From: Vulcanimicrobiota bacterium
Lineage (GTDB): Bacteria; Vulcanimicrobiota; Vulcanimicrobiia; Vulcanimicrobiales; Vulcanimicrobiaceae
Direction of reading: 5' to 3'
Assembly: GCA_013036105.1 (NCBI GenBank)
Contig: JAAXCX010000001.1
Coordinates: 62,001 to 126,000, forward strand
DNA: 64,000 nt
Shown here: positions 52,577 to 60,246 of the stretch, piece by piece
How positions within the stretch are numbered: position 1 is the stretch's first letter
How the letters are laid out: each line of letters opens with the position of its first letter
Notes under the pieces: model-generated
Told to the model about the DNA's origin: nothing
Seen by the model: the letters and a program-made list of their open reading frames with translations, nothing else
Database searches by the model: none
Translations under genes and position numbers: made by a program

Positions 52577-53473
52577 ATGCGAATCAGCGACGCGCTGGCG
52601 GCGCAGCGTCCGTTTTTTTCGTTCGAGTTCTTTCCGCCGAAGAACGATGAAGCCCACGCGCAGCTGTTGGAAACCGCGCGGACACTGCGCGAGCTGCGGC
52701 CGGCGTTTGTTTCGGTAACATACGGCGCCGGCGGGTCGACGCGTTCGCGCACCGTCGAGGTCTCCAAGCAGATCCGCCACGACGTCGGACTCAACGTCAT
52801 GGCGCACGTCACCTGTGTCGGAAGCTCGCGCTCGGATTTGCGCTTACTGCTCGGCGACCTGGAGGCGGCCGGCATCGAGAACGTGCTCGCGCTGCGAGGC
52901 GATCCGCCCCGCGATACGGCTTTCGTACAGCCGGCCGGCGGCTTCGCGCACGCCGACGAGCTCGTCGCGATGATCAAGCGCACCTTCGATTTTTGCGTTG
53001 GCGGAGCGTGCCATCCCGAAAAGCATCTCGAAGCGCCCGATTTCGAAACCGACATCAAGCATCTGCGCGGAAAGGTTGACGCGGGCGCGGAATTTCTCAT
53101 CACGCAGCTTTTTTTCGATAACGACAAGTACTTTGCGTTTGTCGAGCGCGCTCGGGCGGCCGGCATAGGCGTCCCGATTCTGCCCGGCATCATGCCGATT
53201 ACGAACTACGAACAGATCAGGCGCTTTACCGCTCTGTGCGGGGCGACGATTCCGCCGAAGCTTCTCGTCGAGCTCGAGGAACGCAAGTCCGAACCTAAGG
53301 CGGTGGAAGATCTGGGCGTTGCTTTTGCGACGCTCCAGTGCGCCGACTTGTTGCGCCGCGGTGCGCCGGGCATTCATTTTTACACGCTCAACAAGTCACC
53401 GGCGAGCCGCGCTATCGTCAGCTCGTTGATAGCGGCGACGGCCTGGAGTCCGTCCTTCTCGGCAATTCACTAG
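52577..53473 (+). CDS. metF: 5,10-methylenetetrahydrofolate reductase
   Basis: A 298-residue FAD-dependent TIM-barrel enzyme that makes 5-methyl-THF for methionine synthesis. FFSFEFFPPKNDEA (with the proton-relay Glu), VSVTYGAGGSTRSRT, MAHVTCVGSSRSDL, NVLALRGDPP, GGACHPEKHLEAP and GAEFLITQLFFDNDKYF are all family motifs. Its insertion between fliP and fliQ splits the export-gate genes. AGAGAAGG precedes the ATG. No SAM riboswitch is possible in the nine-base gap, so it probably relies on the fliP transcript. Confidence 0.96.
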   Translation: MRISDALAAQRPFFSFEFFPPKNDEAHAQLLETARTLRELRPAFVSVTYGAGGSTRSRTVEVSKQIRHDVGLNVMAHVTCVGSSRSDLRLLLGDLEAAGIENVLALRGDPPRDTAFVQPAGGFAHADELVAMIKRTFDFCVGGACHPEKHLEAPDFETDIKHLRGKVDAGAEFLITQLFFDNDKYFAFVERARAAGIGVPILPGIMPITNYEQIRRFTALCGATIPPKLLVELEERKSEPKAVEDLGVAFATLQCADLLRRGAPGIHFYTLNKSPASRAIVSSLIAATAWSPSFSAIH

Positions 53474-53477
53474 CAAC

Positions 53478-53504
53478 GTTCCGGCAATCCGCGCGGGCTA
53501 ACGT
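53478..53504 (+). promoter_or_regulatory. Leaderless-type promoter of fliQ-fliR-flhB-flhA
   Basis: GTTCCGG at 53478-53484, a 14-base spacer, and TAACGT at 53499-53504, ending six bases before the fliQ ATG. Spacing and sequence match the element before the flgB-like gene, so the two units are probably co-regulated. Confidence 0.5.
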
Positions 53505-53510
53505 CGCCTT

Positions 53511-53777
53511 ATGGAGGCGTTTGACGGACTGCTGCATCACGCGCTCGTGCTTGCGGCGCTGTTGTGCCTGCCGGTGCTCGGCGTAGCCACGCTGATTGGT
53601 ATGCTCGTCGCAGTCGCGCAAGCCGCGACTCAAGTGCAGGAACAGACGCTCTCGCTGCTGCCCAAACTCGTCGCGGTCGGCGCCTGCGTTGCACTGCTCG
53701 GGGGTTTCGGCATGCGTGCCTGCGAGGCGCTGCTGCTCGAGGCGATCGGGCAGATGCATGCGCTCATTGCGGGATGA
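53511..53777 (+). CDS. fliQ: Flagellar export gate protein FliQ
   Basis: An 88-residue two-helix membrane protein: HHALVLAALLCLPVLGVATLIGMLVAVAQAATQVQEQTLSLLPKLVAVGACVALLGGFGM. The QVQEQTLSLLPKL loop is diagnostic. Four FliQ subunits wrap the FliP-FliR core. ATGA overlap with fliR. Confidence 0.93.
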   Translation: MEAFDGLLHHALVLAALLCLPVLGVATLIGMLVAVAQAATQVQEQTLSLLPKLVAVGACVALLGGFGMRACEALLLEAIGQMHALIAG

Positions 53778-54487
53778 GCAGCGCGGCGCTGCTCGTTTTC
53801 GCGCGCTGTACGGGATTCGTTTTTCGGGCGCCGGGATTGTCGCATCCGTCGGTGCCGGCGCCGGTGCGCGCGGGGCTGGCGTTGGCAATGACCGGCGCAC
53901 TCGCGAGCCGGGTCAGGCCCTCGGGGGTAGACGGCGTGGCTCTGGTCGCGGCGGCCGGACTGGAATTGGCGATCGGCGCCGCGATCGGGATCGCCGCTTC
54001 CATATTGTATGACGGCGCGTACGCGGGCGGCCGCGCGCTGGACGACTACGTCGGCATTCGCGGAAGCGTCCCCAACGCACAAATATATGCGGCTTCCGGC
54101 TTCGGCCGTATTTGGTCGCTCGTGTTCACCGCCGGGTTCTTTTTGCTGGGCGGTTACCGGATCGCCATCCTGGCGTTCGCGCACTCATTTGACGCCTTTC
54201 CGCCCGGCAGCATTCCGCAAGCGCACGATCTCTACGCATTCGCGCTGACTTTGCCGGCATCGATCGTCGAGGCTGCGATCCTGGTTGCGGGACCCGCGAT
54301 CGCTCTAGTGTTCGTCGCGCAGATCGCGCTCGGCTCGCTGGCGCGCGTGACCCCCCGCTTCAGCGGTTTCACGCTGACGTTTCCGGTGATGTTCGGGGCG
54401 GCGCTTTTGGCAACGATCGCGGGGGTGCCCGCGCTCTTCGGGCGCAGCGGGATTCCCTGGCTGAGATTGGTTTTCGTTCATGGCTGA
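53774..54487 (+). CDS. fliR: Flagellar export gate protein FliR
   Basis: A 237-residue protein with about six membrane helices: FARCTGFVFRAPGLSHPSVPAPVRAGLALAMTG, LELAIGAAIGIAASILYDGAYAGGRALDD and LVFVAQIALGSLARVTPRFSGFTLTFPVMFGA. It completes the FliP5-Q4-R1 export channel. It overlaps flhB by eight bases. Confidence 0.92.
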   Translation: MSSAALLVFARCTGFVFRAPGLSHPSVPAPVRAGLALAMTGALASRVRPSGVDGVALVAAAGLELAIGAAIGIAASILYDGAYAGGRALDDYVGIRGSVPNAQIYAASGFGRIWSLVFTAGFFLLGGYRIAILAFAHSFDAFPPGSIPQAHDLYAFALTLPASIVEAAILVAGPAIALVFVAQIALGSLARVTPRFSGFTLTFPVMFGAALLATIAGVPALFGRSGIPWLRLVFVHG

Positions 54488-55475
54488 CGAGAAGCAGTTC
54501 GAAGCCACGCACTCGCGGTTGGAAAAAGCGAAGCGCGAGGGCGACGTCGCGCGGTCGCAAGATCTGTGCGCGCTCTTCGCCTTCGCGGGAGGGGGCGCGG
54601 CTGTCGCCGCCATCGTTCCGTCGCTGGCCGGAGCTTTTCGCCTGAGTCTTGTTTTGGCGGCCCGCGGCGAAAGCTGGCTCGGCGCTGCACAGCTCGTCAC
54701 GACCCTCGTACTCTTGCCCGTCGCTGCAGCCGGCGCTGCGTCGCTCGCATGCGCGACGCTGCAAGGAGGCCTGACGCTAACCGTACCGCGCGCAAAGTTC
54801 GAGCGGCTCTCGCCGGTTGAAAACGGCAAACGCATTCTTTCACGCGAAGCGCTGTTTTCTGCGCTGCGATCGCTCGCCGCGTTCGCGTGCGCGGCGTGTG
54901 CGGCGGTTCCGGCGCTGCGAGACGTGGCGGGGGGCGCGCTGCGCGGTGCGAGTATGACGGATTTGACCCGCGCGGCCTGGCAGGGCTCGCTCTTTGCGGC
55001 CGGCGCGGCATGCATTTCAGCCGGAGCTTTTGCGGTTGGCGATTACTTCACTCAGATGAAGCGGCGGCGCAGCCGCCTGCGCATGTCGCACGATGAAATG
55101 CGGCGCGACCGGAAAGAACAGGACGGCGACCCGCTGGCGCGCAGCAGACGCCGCTCGTTGCACCGCACGCTGGCGCGCGGCTCGCTGCGCCGCGTAAAAG
55201 ACGCCGCTTTCATCGTCTGCAACCCCGAGCACATCGCGGTTGCGCTGGAGTACCGGCCGCCGTCGGTCCCCGTTCCTCGTGTGCTGGTGCGGGCGGCCGA
55301 CGAAACCGCCGCTCGCGTACGCGCGATTGCAACAGAGTGCGGCATTCCGCTCGTGCGCAACGCCGCGCTCGCGCGCATCCTTTACGAAACCCGCGTCGAG
55401 CAGTATATTCCGGCGGAGTGCTATGTGGCGGTCGCGGAGATCGTCGCGCAGCTGCGCGGGATGCCATGCCGGTGA
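54480..55475 (+). CDS. flhB: Flagellar export switch protein FlhB, with NPEH cleavage motif
   Basis: A 331-residue protein: DEKQFEATHSRLEKAKREGDVARSQDL is the typical N-terminus, four membrane helices follow, and the cytoplasmic domain has MKRRRSRLRMSHDEMRRDRKEQDGDP. The self-cleavage motif NPTH, needed for substrate switching, reads NPEH here (Asn248-His251 in VCNPEHIAVALEY). Asn and Pro, the reactive pair, remain, so cleavage is possible. It overlaps flhA by ten bases. Confidence 0.93.
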   Translation: MADEKQFEATHSRLEKAKREGDVARSQDLCALFAFAGGGAAVAAIVPSLAGAFRLSLVLAARGESWLGAAQLVTTLVLLPVAAAGAASLACATLQGGLTLTVPRAKFERLSPVENGKRILSREALFSALRSLAAFACAACAAVPALRDVAGGALRGASMTDLTRAAWQGSLFAAGAACISAGAFAVGDYFTQMKRRRSRLRMSHDEMRRDRKEQDGDPLARSRRRSLHRTLARGSLRRVKDAAFIVCNPEHIAVALEYRPPSVPVPRVLVRAADETAARVRAIATECGIPLVRNAALARILYETRVEQYIPAECYVAVAEIVAQLRGMPCR

Positions 55476-57487
55476 ACCGTATCGCGACATACGCGTTTGC
55501 GGCGCTGCTGCTGTGCATCGTCGGGATCTTGATCGTTCCGCTGCCGCCCGCGCTCCTGGACGTGCTGCTGGGAATCAATATTTTCGCCTCGGCGTTAGTG
55601 CTGCTGCTGAGCGTGACGATCGAACAACCGTTGCAGTTTTCGGCCTTCGCGCCGGCACTGCTGATAGCCACGCTCTTCCGGCTCTCGCTCGAAGTCTCCG
55701 CGACGCGTTTGATTCTGACGCAAGGTCACGAACCGGGCGGCGTGGGCGCTATCATTCCGGCCTTCGGCGCCTTTGTCGTTCGGGGAAACTTGGTCGTCGG
55801 GCTGATCGTCTTCCTTATTCTGATTACCATTCAATTTGTCGTCATTGCCAGCGGTTCGCAGCGGGTCGCTGAAGTGGCCGCGCGGTTTACCCTCGATGCG
55901 CTTCCCGGAAAACAAATGGCGATTGATGCCGACGTGCACGCCGGAGCGCTAGATTCCGAAGGAGCGCGCGAAAAACGCGAGCTGGTCCAGCGGGAAGCGG
56001 ACTTTTACGGAGCCATGGACGGAGCCGGAAAGTTCGTGAAGGGCGATGCGATAGCTGCGCTTGTGATCGTGGCTTTGAATCTGGCCGGCGGCGTGATCGT
56101 CGGCATCGCGTATCGCGGAATGCCGCCGGCCGATGCCTTTGCAACCTTCGCGCTGCTTTCCATTGGAAACGCGTTGGTGACGACGCTGCCCGCCTTCCTG
56201 ATATCGACGTCCATGGGCATGATGGTGACCCGCGTTTCGGCCGATGGTTCGCTCGGGTCGGATTTGGCGGCGCAGCTGTTCGCGCGGCCGGAGATTTTGC
56301 GCGCCGCCGGCGGCCTTTTGATCGCGTTGGCGCTCGTGCCGGGGTTACCAAGAGCGTTATTCGCAACGCTGGGCTGCGCGGCGTTGGCCGGCGCGCACCT
56401 CGCGAGGAAGCGCCAGCGAGAGGGCGAGCTCCGCAACGCGCGCGACCGCGATCAGGCAAAGCGCCAAGCGATCCGGCGGCCTGAAATGGCGCTGAGTTTG
56501 GTCGGCGTGGACGCGATCGCGATCGAATTCGGTTCCCATCTGGGTGCGTTGCTCGTGCCGCCGTCCGCCGAAGCGCTGCTGGATCGGATCGGCGAAGTGC
56601 GCCGCGCGCTCGCAGCCGAGATCGGCGTCGTGATTCCCGGCGTCCGCTTACGCGACGATCTTGCGCGTGATCCAGACTCTTATGCGATTCGCGTTCGCGA
56701 CGAACTGGCCGGCGAAGGCGTGCTCGATCTCGGCAAGCTCCTGGCGGTCGGCGACGCTGCGGCCATATCCGGAATCGGGGGAGAGACCGTTACCGAACCG
56801 GTCTACGGGTTTCCGGCGGCATGGATCGCGCCGGAACGGCGCGACGCCGCGTTGCAAAACGGGACGCTGGTCTTCGATCCGGTCTCCGTCATCGGCTCGC
56901 ATCTCGCCGAGGTCGCGCGAACGCACGCCGAGGCGCTCTTCGGACGGCAAGAGCTGCAGACGCTGCTCGAACATCTTAAAGCGACGGTTCCTACCGTTGT
57001 AAAAGAGATCGGAACCGAAGGATTGCCGTTCGCATCGGTGCATCGCGCTTTTGTCTTGCTTTTGCGCGAGCGCGCCTGGCCGCGCGATCCGGTCGCCGTA
57101 TTGGAGAGCATGATCGAGTGCGCCGCGTCGTCGCGCGACCCGCGGGAACTTGCCGAATCTGCCCGGCGGTGTGCGATTCCGGCGTTGCTGCGCCGCAAAC
57201 AGACGCCCGAGCTGGAGCCGCTGCTTCTCGATCCGCAGCTCGAGCAGGCCATCGCGTCGGGCGGAGCTTCGGCCGACCCGCAACTCGTCATGCGGATCCG
57301 CGACCAGGCCGAAAGCTACGCAAAGGCCGTTCCTCCGCAGCGCGCGGCGATCGTCTGCACGAGCGCGGTCCGGCCGCTCGTCGCGGACTTTCTGGCGCGC
57401 TCGGGGCTTCGCATCGCCGTATTCAGTTACGCCGAGGTGCCTCCTGAGGTGCGGCTGGCGCCGGCCGGAATCGTGAAGGCGGCCTGA
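55466..57487 (+). CDS. flhA: Flagellar export gate protein FlhA
   Basis: A 673-residue protein with eight membrane helices and a large cytoplasmic ring domain. LLDVLLGINIFASALVLLLSV, ATLFRLSLEVSATRLIL, VVIASGSQRVAEVAARFTLDALPGKQMAIDADVHAG (FHIPEP-type region) and READFYGAMDGAGKFVKGDAIA are conserved. It forms the nonameric gate that receives chaperone-substrate complexes. The last gene of the export block; only 48 bases separate it from secD. Confidence 0.96.
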   Translation: MPVNRIATYAFAALLLCIVGILIVPLPPALLDVLLGINIFASALVLLLSVTIEQPLQFSAFAPALLIATLFRLSLEVSATRLILTQGHEPGGVGAIIPAFGAFVVRGNLVVGLIVFLILITIQFVVIASGSQRVAEVAARFTLDALPGKQMAIDADVHAGALDSEGAREKRELVQREADFYGAMDGAGKFVKGDAIAALVIVALNLAGGVIVGIAYRGMPPADAFATFALLSIGNALVTTLPAFLISTSMGMMVTRVSADGSLGSDLAAQLFARPEILRAAGGLLIALALVPGLPRALFATLGCAALAGAHLARKRQREGELRNARDRDQAKRQAIRRPEMALSLVGVDAIAIEFGSHLGALLVPPSAEALLDRIGEVRRALAAEIGVVIPGVRLRDDLARDPDSYAIRVRDELAGEGVLDLGKLLAVGDAAAISGIGGETVTEPVYGFPAAWIAPERRDAALQNGTLVFDPVSVIGSHLAEVARTHAEALFGRQELQTLLEHLKATVPTVVKEIGTEGLPFASVHRAFVLLLRERAWPRDPVAVLESMIECAASSRDPRELAESARRCAIPALLRRKQTPELEPLLLDPQLEQAIASGGASADPQLVMRIRDQAESYAKAVPPQRAAIVCTSAVRPLVADFLARSGLRIAVFSYAEVPPEVRLAPAGIVKAA

Positions 57488-57535
57488 GGCCTGAAGGCCC
57501 CACAGGGGCTTGTCCACAACATTCCGCGGTTAGCC

Positions 57536-58912
57536 ATGACCTGGAATAGATGGAAGAACCCGGTGAAGGCGCTGGTCGTCCTCGCCATCGTCGCGCTGTG
57601 CCTGTACGCTGCGCTGCCGCTGCAAAAGAAGATCCACCTCGGGTTGGATCTCCAAGGCGGAGCGCGCCTGTTGCTGCAGCTCAATCCGACGCCCGAGGTC
57701 AAGACCGTCACGGCGGACGTGCAGAACGAAACGATCGACGTCATCGACAACCGCATCAACGGCCTCGGCGTCACCGAGCCGCAGATTAGCAAAGTCGGCA
57801 CCGATCGCATTTTGGTCGAACTCCCGCAGGTCAAGAACGCCGAGCAGGCCGAGACCCTGCTCAAGCAAGTCGCCGTGCTGGAATACAAGATCGTCCCGCC
57901 CGCAATCGCGCAGCAGGCTGAAGCCGCGCTCGCGTATTTAGGGCCGAATCCGACCGCTGCCAAATGCAATGCGAATAAAGCCGCCAAGGCGGCGTGCGCG
58001 CTGATCACTATCGGCGCGTACAGAGCGAGCGGCCCCACCGTCTACACCGGAAAAGAATTGAAAGCGGCGCAAGCGGCCTACAGTCAAGCCGGCGCGCCGC
58101 AGATCAACTTCCAAACGAAGGACCCCAAAAAGTTTTTCGCGCTGACGCAAGCCAATCTCGGCAAGCCGCTCGGCATTTTCTTGGACAAGCGCTACATTTC
58201 GGCGCCCACGATTAACGGCGCAATCTCCGACAGCGGCGAGATCTACGGACAGTTCACCGAAGATCAAACGATTACGCTGGCCAACGAACTCAACGCCGGC
58301 GCGCTGCCCGTTCCCATCACGTTCATCGAAAACGAAACGATCGGACCGACGCTCGGCAAGATCGATCTCGTCAAGTCGCTTTACGCGTCGATGCTCGGCC
58401 TGGGACTCGTGCTGCTCTTCATGATCGTGATGTACCGCCTGCCGGGATTTTTGGCCGACATCGCGCTGATCATCTACGTCATCATGATGTTCGGTTTGCT
58501 GGCGGCTGCGCACGCGACGCTCACGCTGCCGGGCATCGCCGGATTCGTGCTCTCGATCGGTATGGCGGTTGACGCCAATGTGCTGATCTTCGAACGGATG
58601 AAAGAAGAACTCTGGGCGGGCAAATCGATGCGCGCCTCAGTGCGCACAGGGTTCGCGCGCGCGTTCACGGCCGTCTTCGACAGCCACTTCACGACGATCG
58701 TCGGTGCGGGTGTGCTGTTCATGCTGGGCACCGGCACGGTCAAAGGCTTTGCCTACACGCTCTTTTGGGGCACCGTCTTCTCGCTCTTCACGGCCGTCTT
58801 CATTACGCGGTTCTTCGTCGATCTGCTTGTTGACAATAACGTCGCGACCAACCCGACTCTCTATGGCGTGAAGCCCGAAGAAGTCGGCATCCTGGCCAAG
58901 GCGGGGACGTAA
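57536..58912 (+). CDS. secD: Protein translocase subunit SecD
   Basis: A 458-residue RND-type membrane protein. The first helix is followed by HLGLDLQGGARLLLQL, the P1 head includes NRINGLGVTEPQISKVGTDRILVELPQ, and the membrane half has ANELNAGALPVPITFIENETIGPTLG, FVLSIGMAVDANVLIFERMKEEL and FDSHFTTIVGAGVLFMLGTGTVKGFA. With SecF it uses proton flow to pull secreted proteins out of SecYEG. Its TAA overlaps the secF ATG (TAATG). Confidence 0.95.
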   Translation: MTWNRWKNPVKALVVLAIVALCLYAALPLQKKIHLGLDLQGGARLLLQLNPTPEVKTVTADVQNETIDVIDNRINGLGVTEPQISKVGTDRILVELPQVKNAEQAETLLKQVAVLEYKIVPPAIAQQAEAALAYLGPNPTAAKCNANKAAKAACALITIGAYRASGPTVYTGKELKAAQAAYSQAGAPQINFQTKDPKKFFALTQANLGKPLGIFLDKRYISAPTINGAISDSGEIYGQFTEDQTITLANELNAGALPVPITFIENETIGPTLGKIDLVKSLYASMLGLGLVLLFMIVMYRLPGFLADIALIIYVIMMFGLLAAAHATLTLPGIAGFVLSIGMAVDANVLIFERMKEELWAGKSMRASVRTGFARAFTAVFDSHFTTIVGAGVLFMLGTGTVKGFAYTLFWGTVFSLFTAVFITRFFVDLLVDNNVATNPTLYGVKPEEVGILAKAGT

Positions 58913-60246
58913 TGTTTTTCCGCCGCCTCAATTGGAACATCGTCGGTTGGTTCCGGATCGTTTCGTATATTTCGTACGCGATTATTTTTGCCGGCCTTGG
59001 GCTCATGCTGTTCCGTTCGGTTACGGCGCCGGGGGGCGGATTCCAGCCGTCGCACGCGCTGCGTCTGGGCCTCTCGTTCACCGGCGGCACCGCGGTCGAC
59101 GTCGTTTTCACCAAGCCGGTCACGCAAGATCAGGTGCGCGAGGCCCTGACGAAGCTGCACGTTACCGACGAGCGCGTCACGACCGTCGGCCAGCCCGCGG
59201 GCCCCAACGCTTGGACGAAATACTCGATTGAAACGCAGACCGCATTCGGAAATAACACGGCCGCCCTGTGGAGCGCTCTGCAAGCCGTTGCGCCCGTCGA
59301 CCGGAATTCGTCTGCCGTAACCTCGGTCGGACCGACGCTGGGCAGCGAATACCTGACCAAGGCGATCGAGGCGCTGATTATCGCGCTGCTGATCCAGTTC
59401 ATCTACATCGCGTTCCGTTTCGGCTGGAACTACATCTTTGGTTTGGTGACCGTTATCGCGCTCGTGCGCGACGCCGCGATGATGATCGGCATCTACGCGC
59501 TGGCAGACAAACGCGCAGACGACGCGTTCCTGGCCGCGGTGCTCACGGTCATCGGCTATTCGGTCATGGACACGATCGTGATTCTCGATCGCATACGAGA
59601 AAACACCCGAGTGATGGCGGGGCAGCCGTACGACCGGATCGTCAACACGTCGATCCTGCAGACGATGACGCGTTCGTTCAATACGCTGGCGACCGTCGTG
59701 ATTACGCTGGTAGCATTGCTGGCGCTGGGCGGCGCATCGCTGCAGAACTTCGCGTTCGCGTTGCTGGTCGGCATCTGCTCGGGCGGATACCACTCGATCT
59801 TTTACTCGGCGCCGCTGGTGCTTTTTTTCCGCAAACGCCAACTCGACTCGGCCGCGCGCAAACGCGCGGCGGGCTTGGCTGCGCAAGGCAGCCGTTCCGC
59901 GCGCACCGTTGCGGAGAGCCGCGCGCTCGGCGCGCACTCGGGCATGGCGCGCGAAGACATCGTGGCGGCGCGCAAGGCGCGCCGCGAGAAAGCCAAAGCT
60001 TCGCGTACGGTGACGCCGGGTTCGCCCGCGCGTTACAAACGGAGGCGCGACGAGAACGCGGCTGCGGGCAACGAGCTCGCGCCGGCGGCAGCTGAAGATG
60101 CGGGCGCGATGGATCCGCTGGACGCGCAAGCCGCGGGCGGGGACGAAACCGCGTTCGATCAGGGCCACGAAGAAATCACCATGAATCTGGAAGGCTTCGA
60201 ACCGGAACGGCCGCTGCCACCGGATGACGCGCAGCGCGAAGAATAG
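58912..60246 (+). CDS. secF: Protein translocase subunit SecF with long charged C-terminal tail
   Basis: A 444-residue SecF. LGLSFTGGTAVDVVFTKPVT, SVGPTLGSEYLTKAIEALIIALL, ADDAFLAAVLTVIGYSVMDTIVILDRIRENTR and NTSILQTMTRSFNTLATVVITL are conserved. The core ends near residue 305; about 130 further residues form a charged, low-complexity cytoplasmic tail (for example ARKARREKAKASRTV, ending PERPLPPDDAQREE) not usual in SecF. The end overlaps the helicase gene by 23 bases. Confidence 0.93.
   Translation: MFFRRLNWNIVGWFRIVSYISYAIIFAGLGLMLFRSVTAPGGGFQPSHALRLGLSFTGGTAVDVVFTKPVTQDQVREALTKLHVTDERVTTVGQPAGPNAWTKYSIETQTAFGNNTAALWSALQAVAPVDRNSSAVTSVGPTLGSEYLTKAIEALIIALLIQFIYIAFRFGWNYIFGLVTVIALVRDAAMMIGIYALADKRADDAFLAAVLTVIGYSVMDTIVILDRIRENTRVMAGQPYDRIVNTSILQTMTRSFNTLATVVITLVALLALGGASLQNFAFALLVGICSGGYHSIFYSAPLVLFFRKRQLDSAARKRAAGLAAQGSRSARTVAESRALGAHSGMAREDIVAARKARREKAKASRTVTPGSPARYKRRRDENAAAGNELAPAAAEDAGAMDPLDAQAAGGDETAFDQGHEEITMNLEGFEPERPLPPDDAQREE

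Noticed and set aside
43594-57487. Classification as a non-flagellar injectisome (SctV/SctN type)
   Set aside because: FlgC, FliE and FlgG-like rod proteins and the FliF type of ring are flagellar; no secretin, needle or translocon gene is present.
57486-57515. Terminator between flhA and secD
   Set aside because: The AGGCC/GGCCT and GGCCCC/GGGGC pairings are imperfect or short, and no T-run follows.
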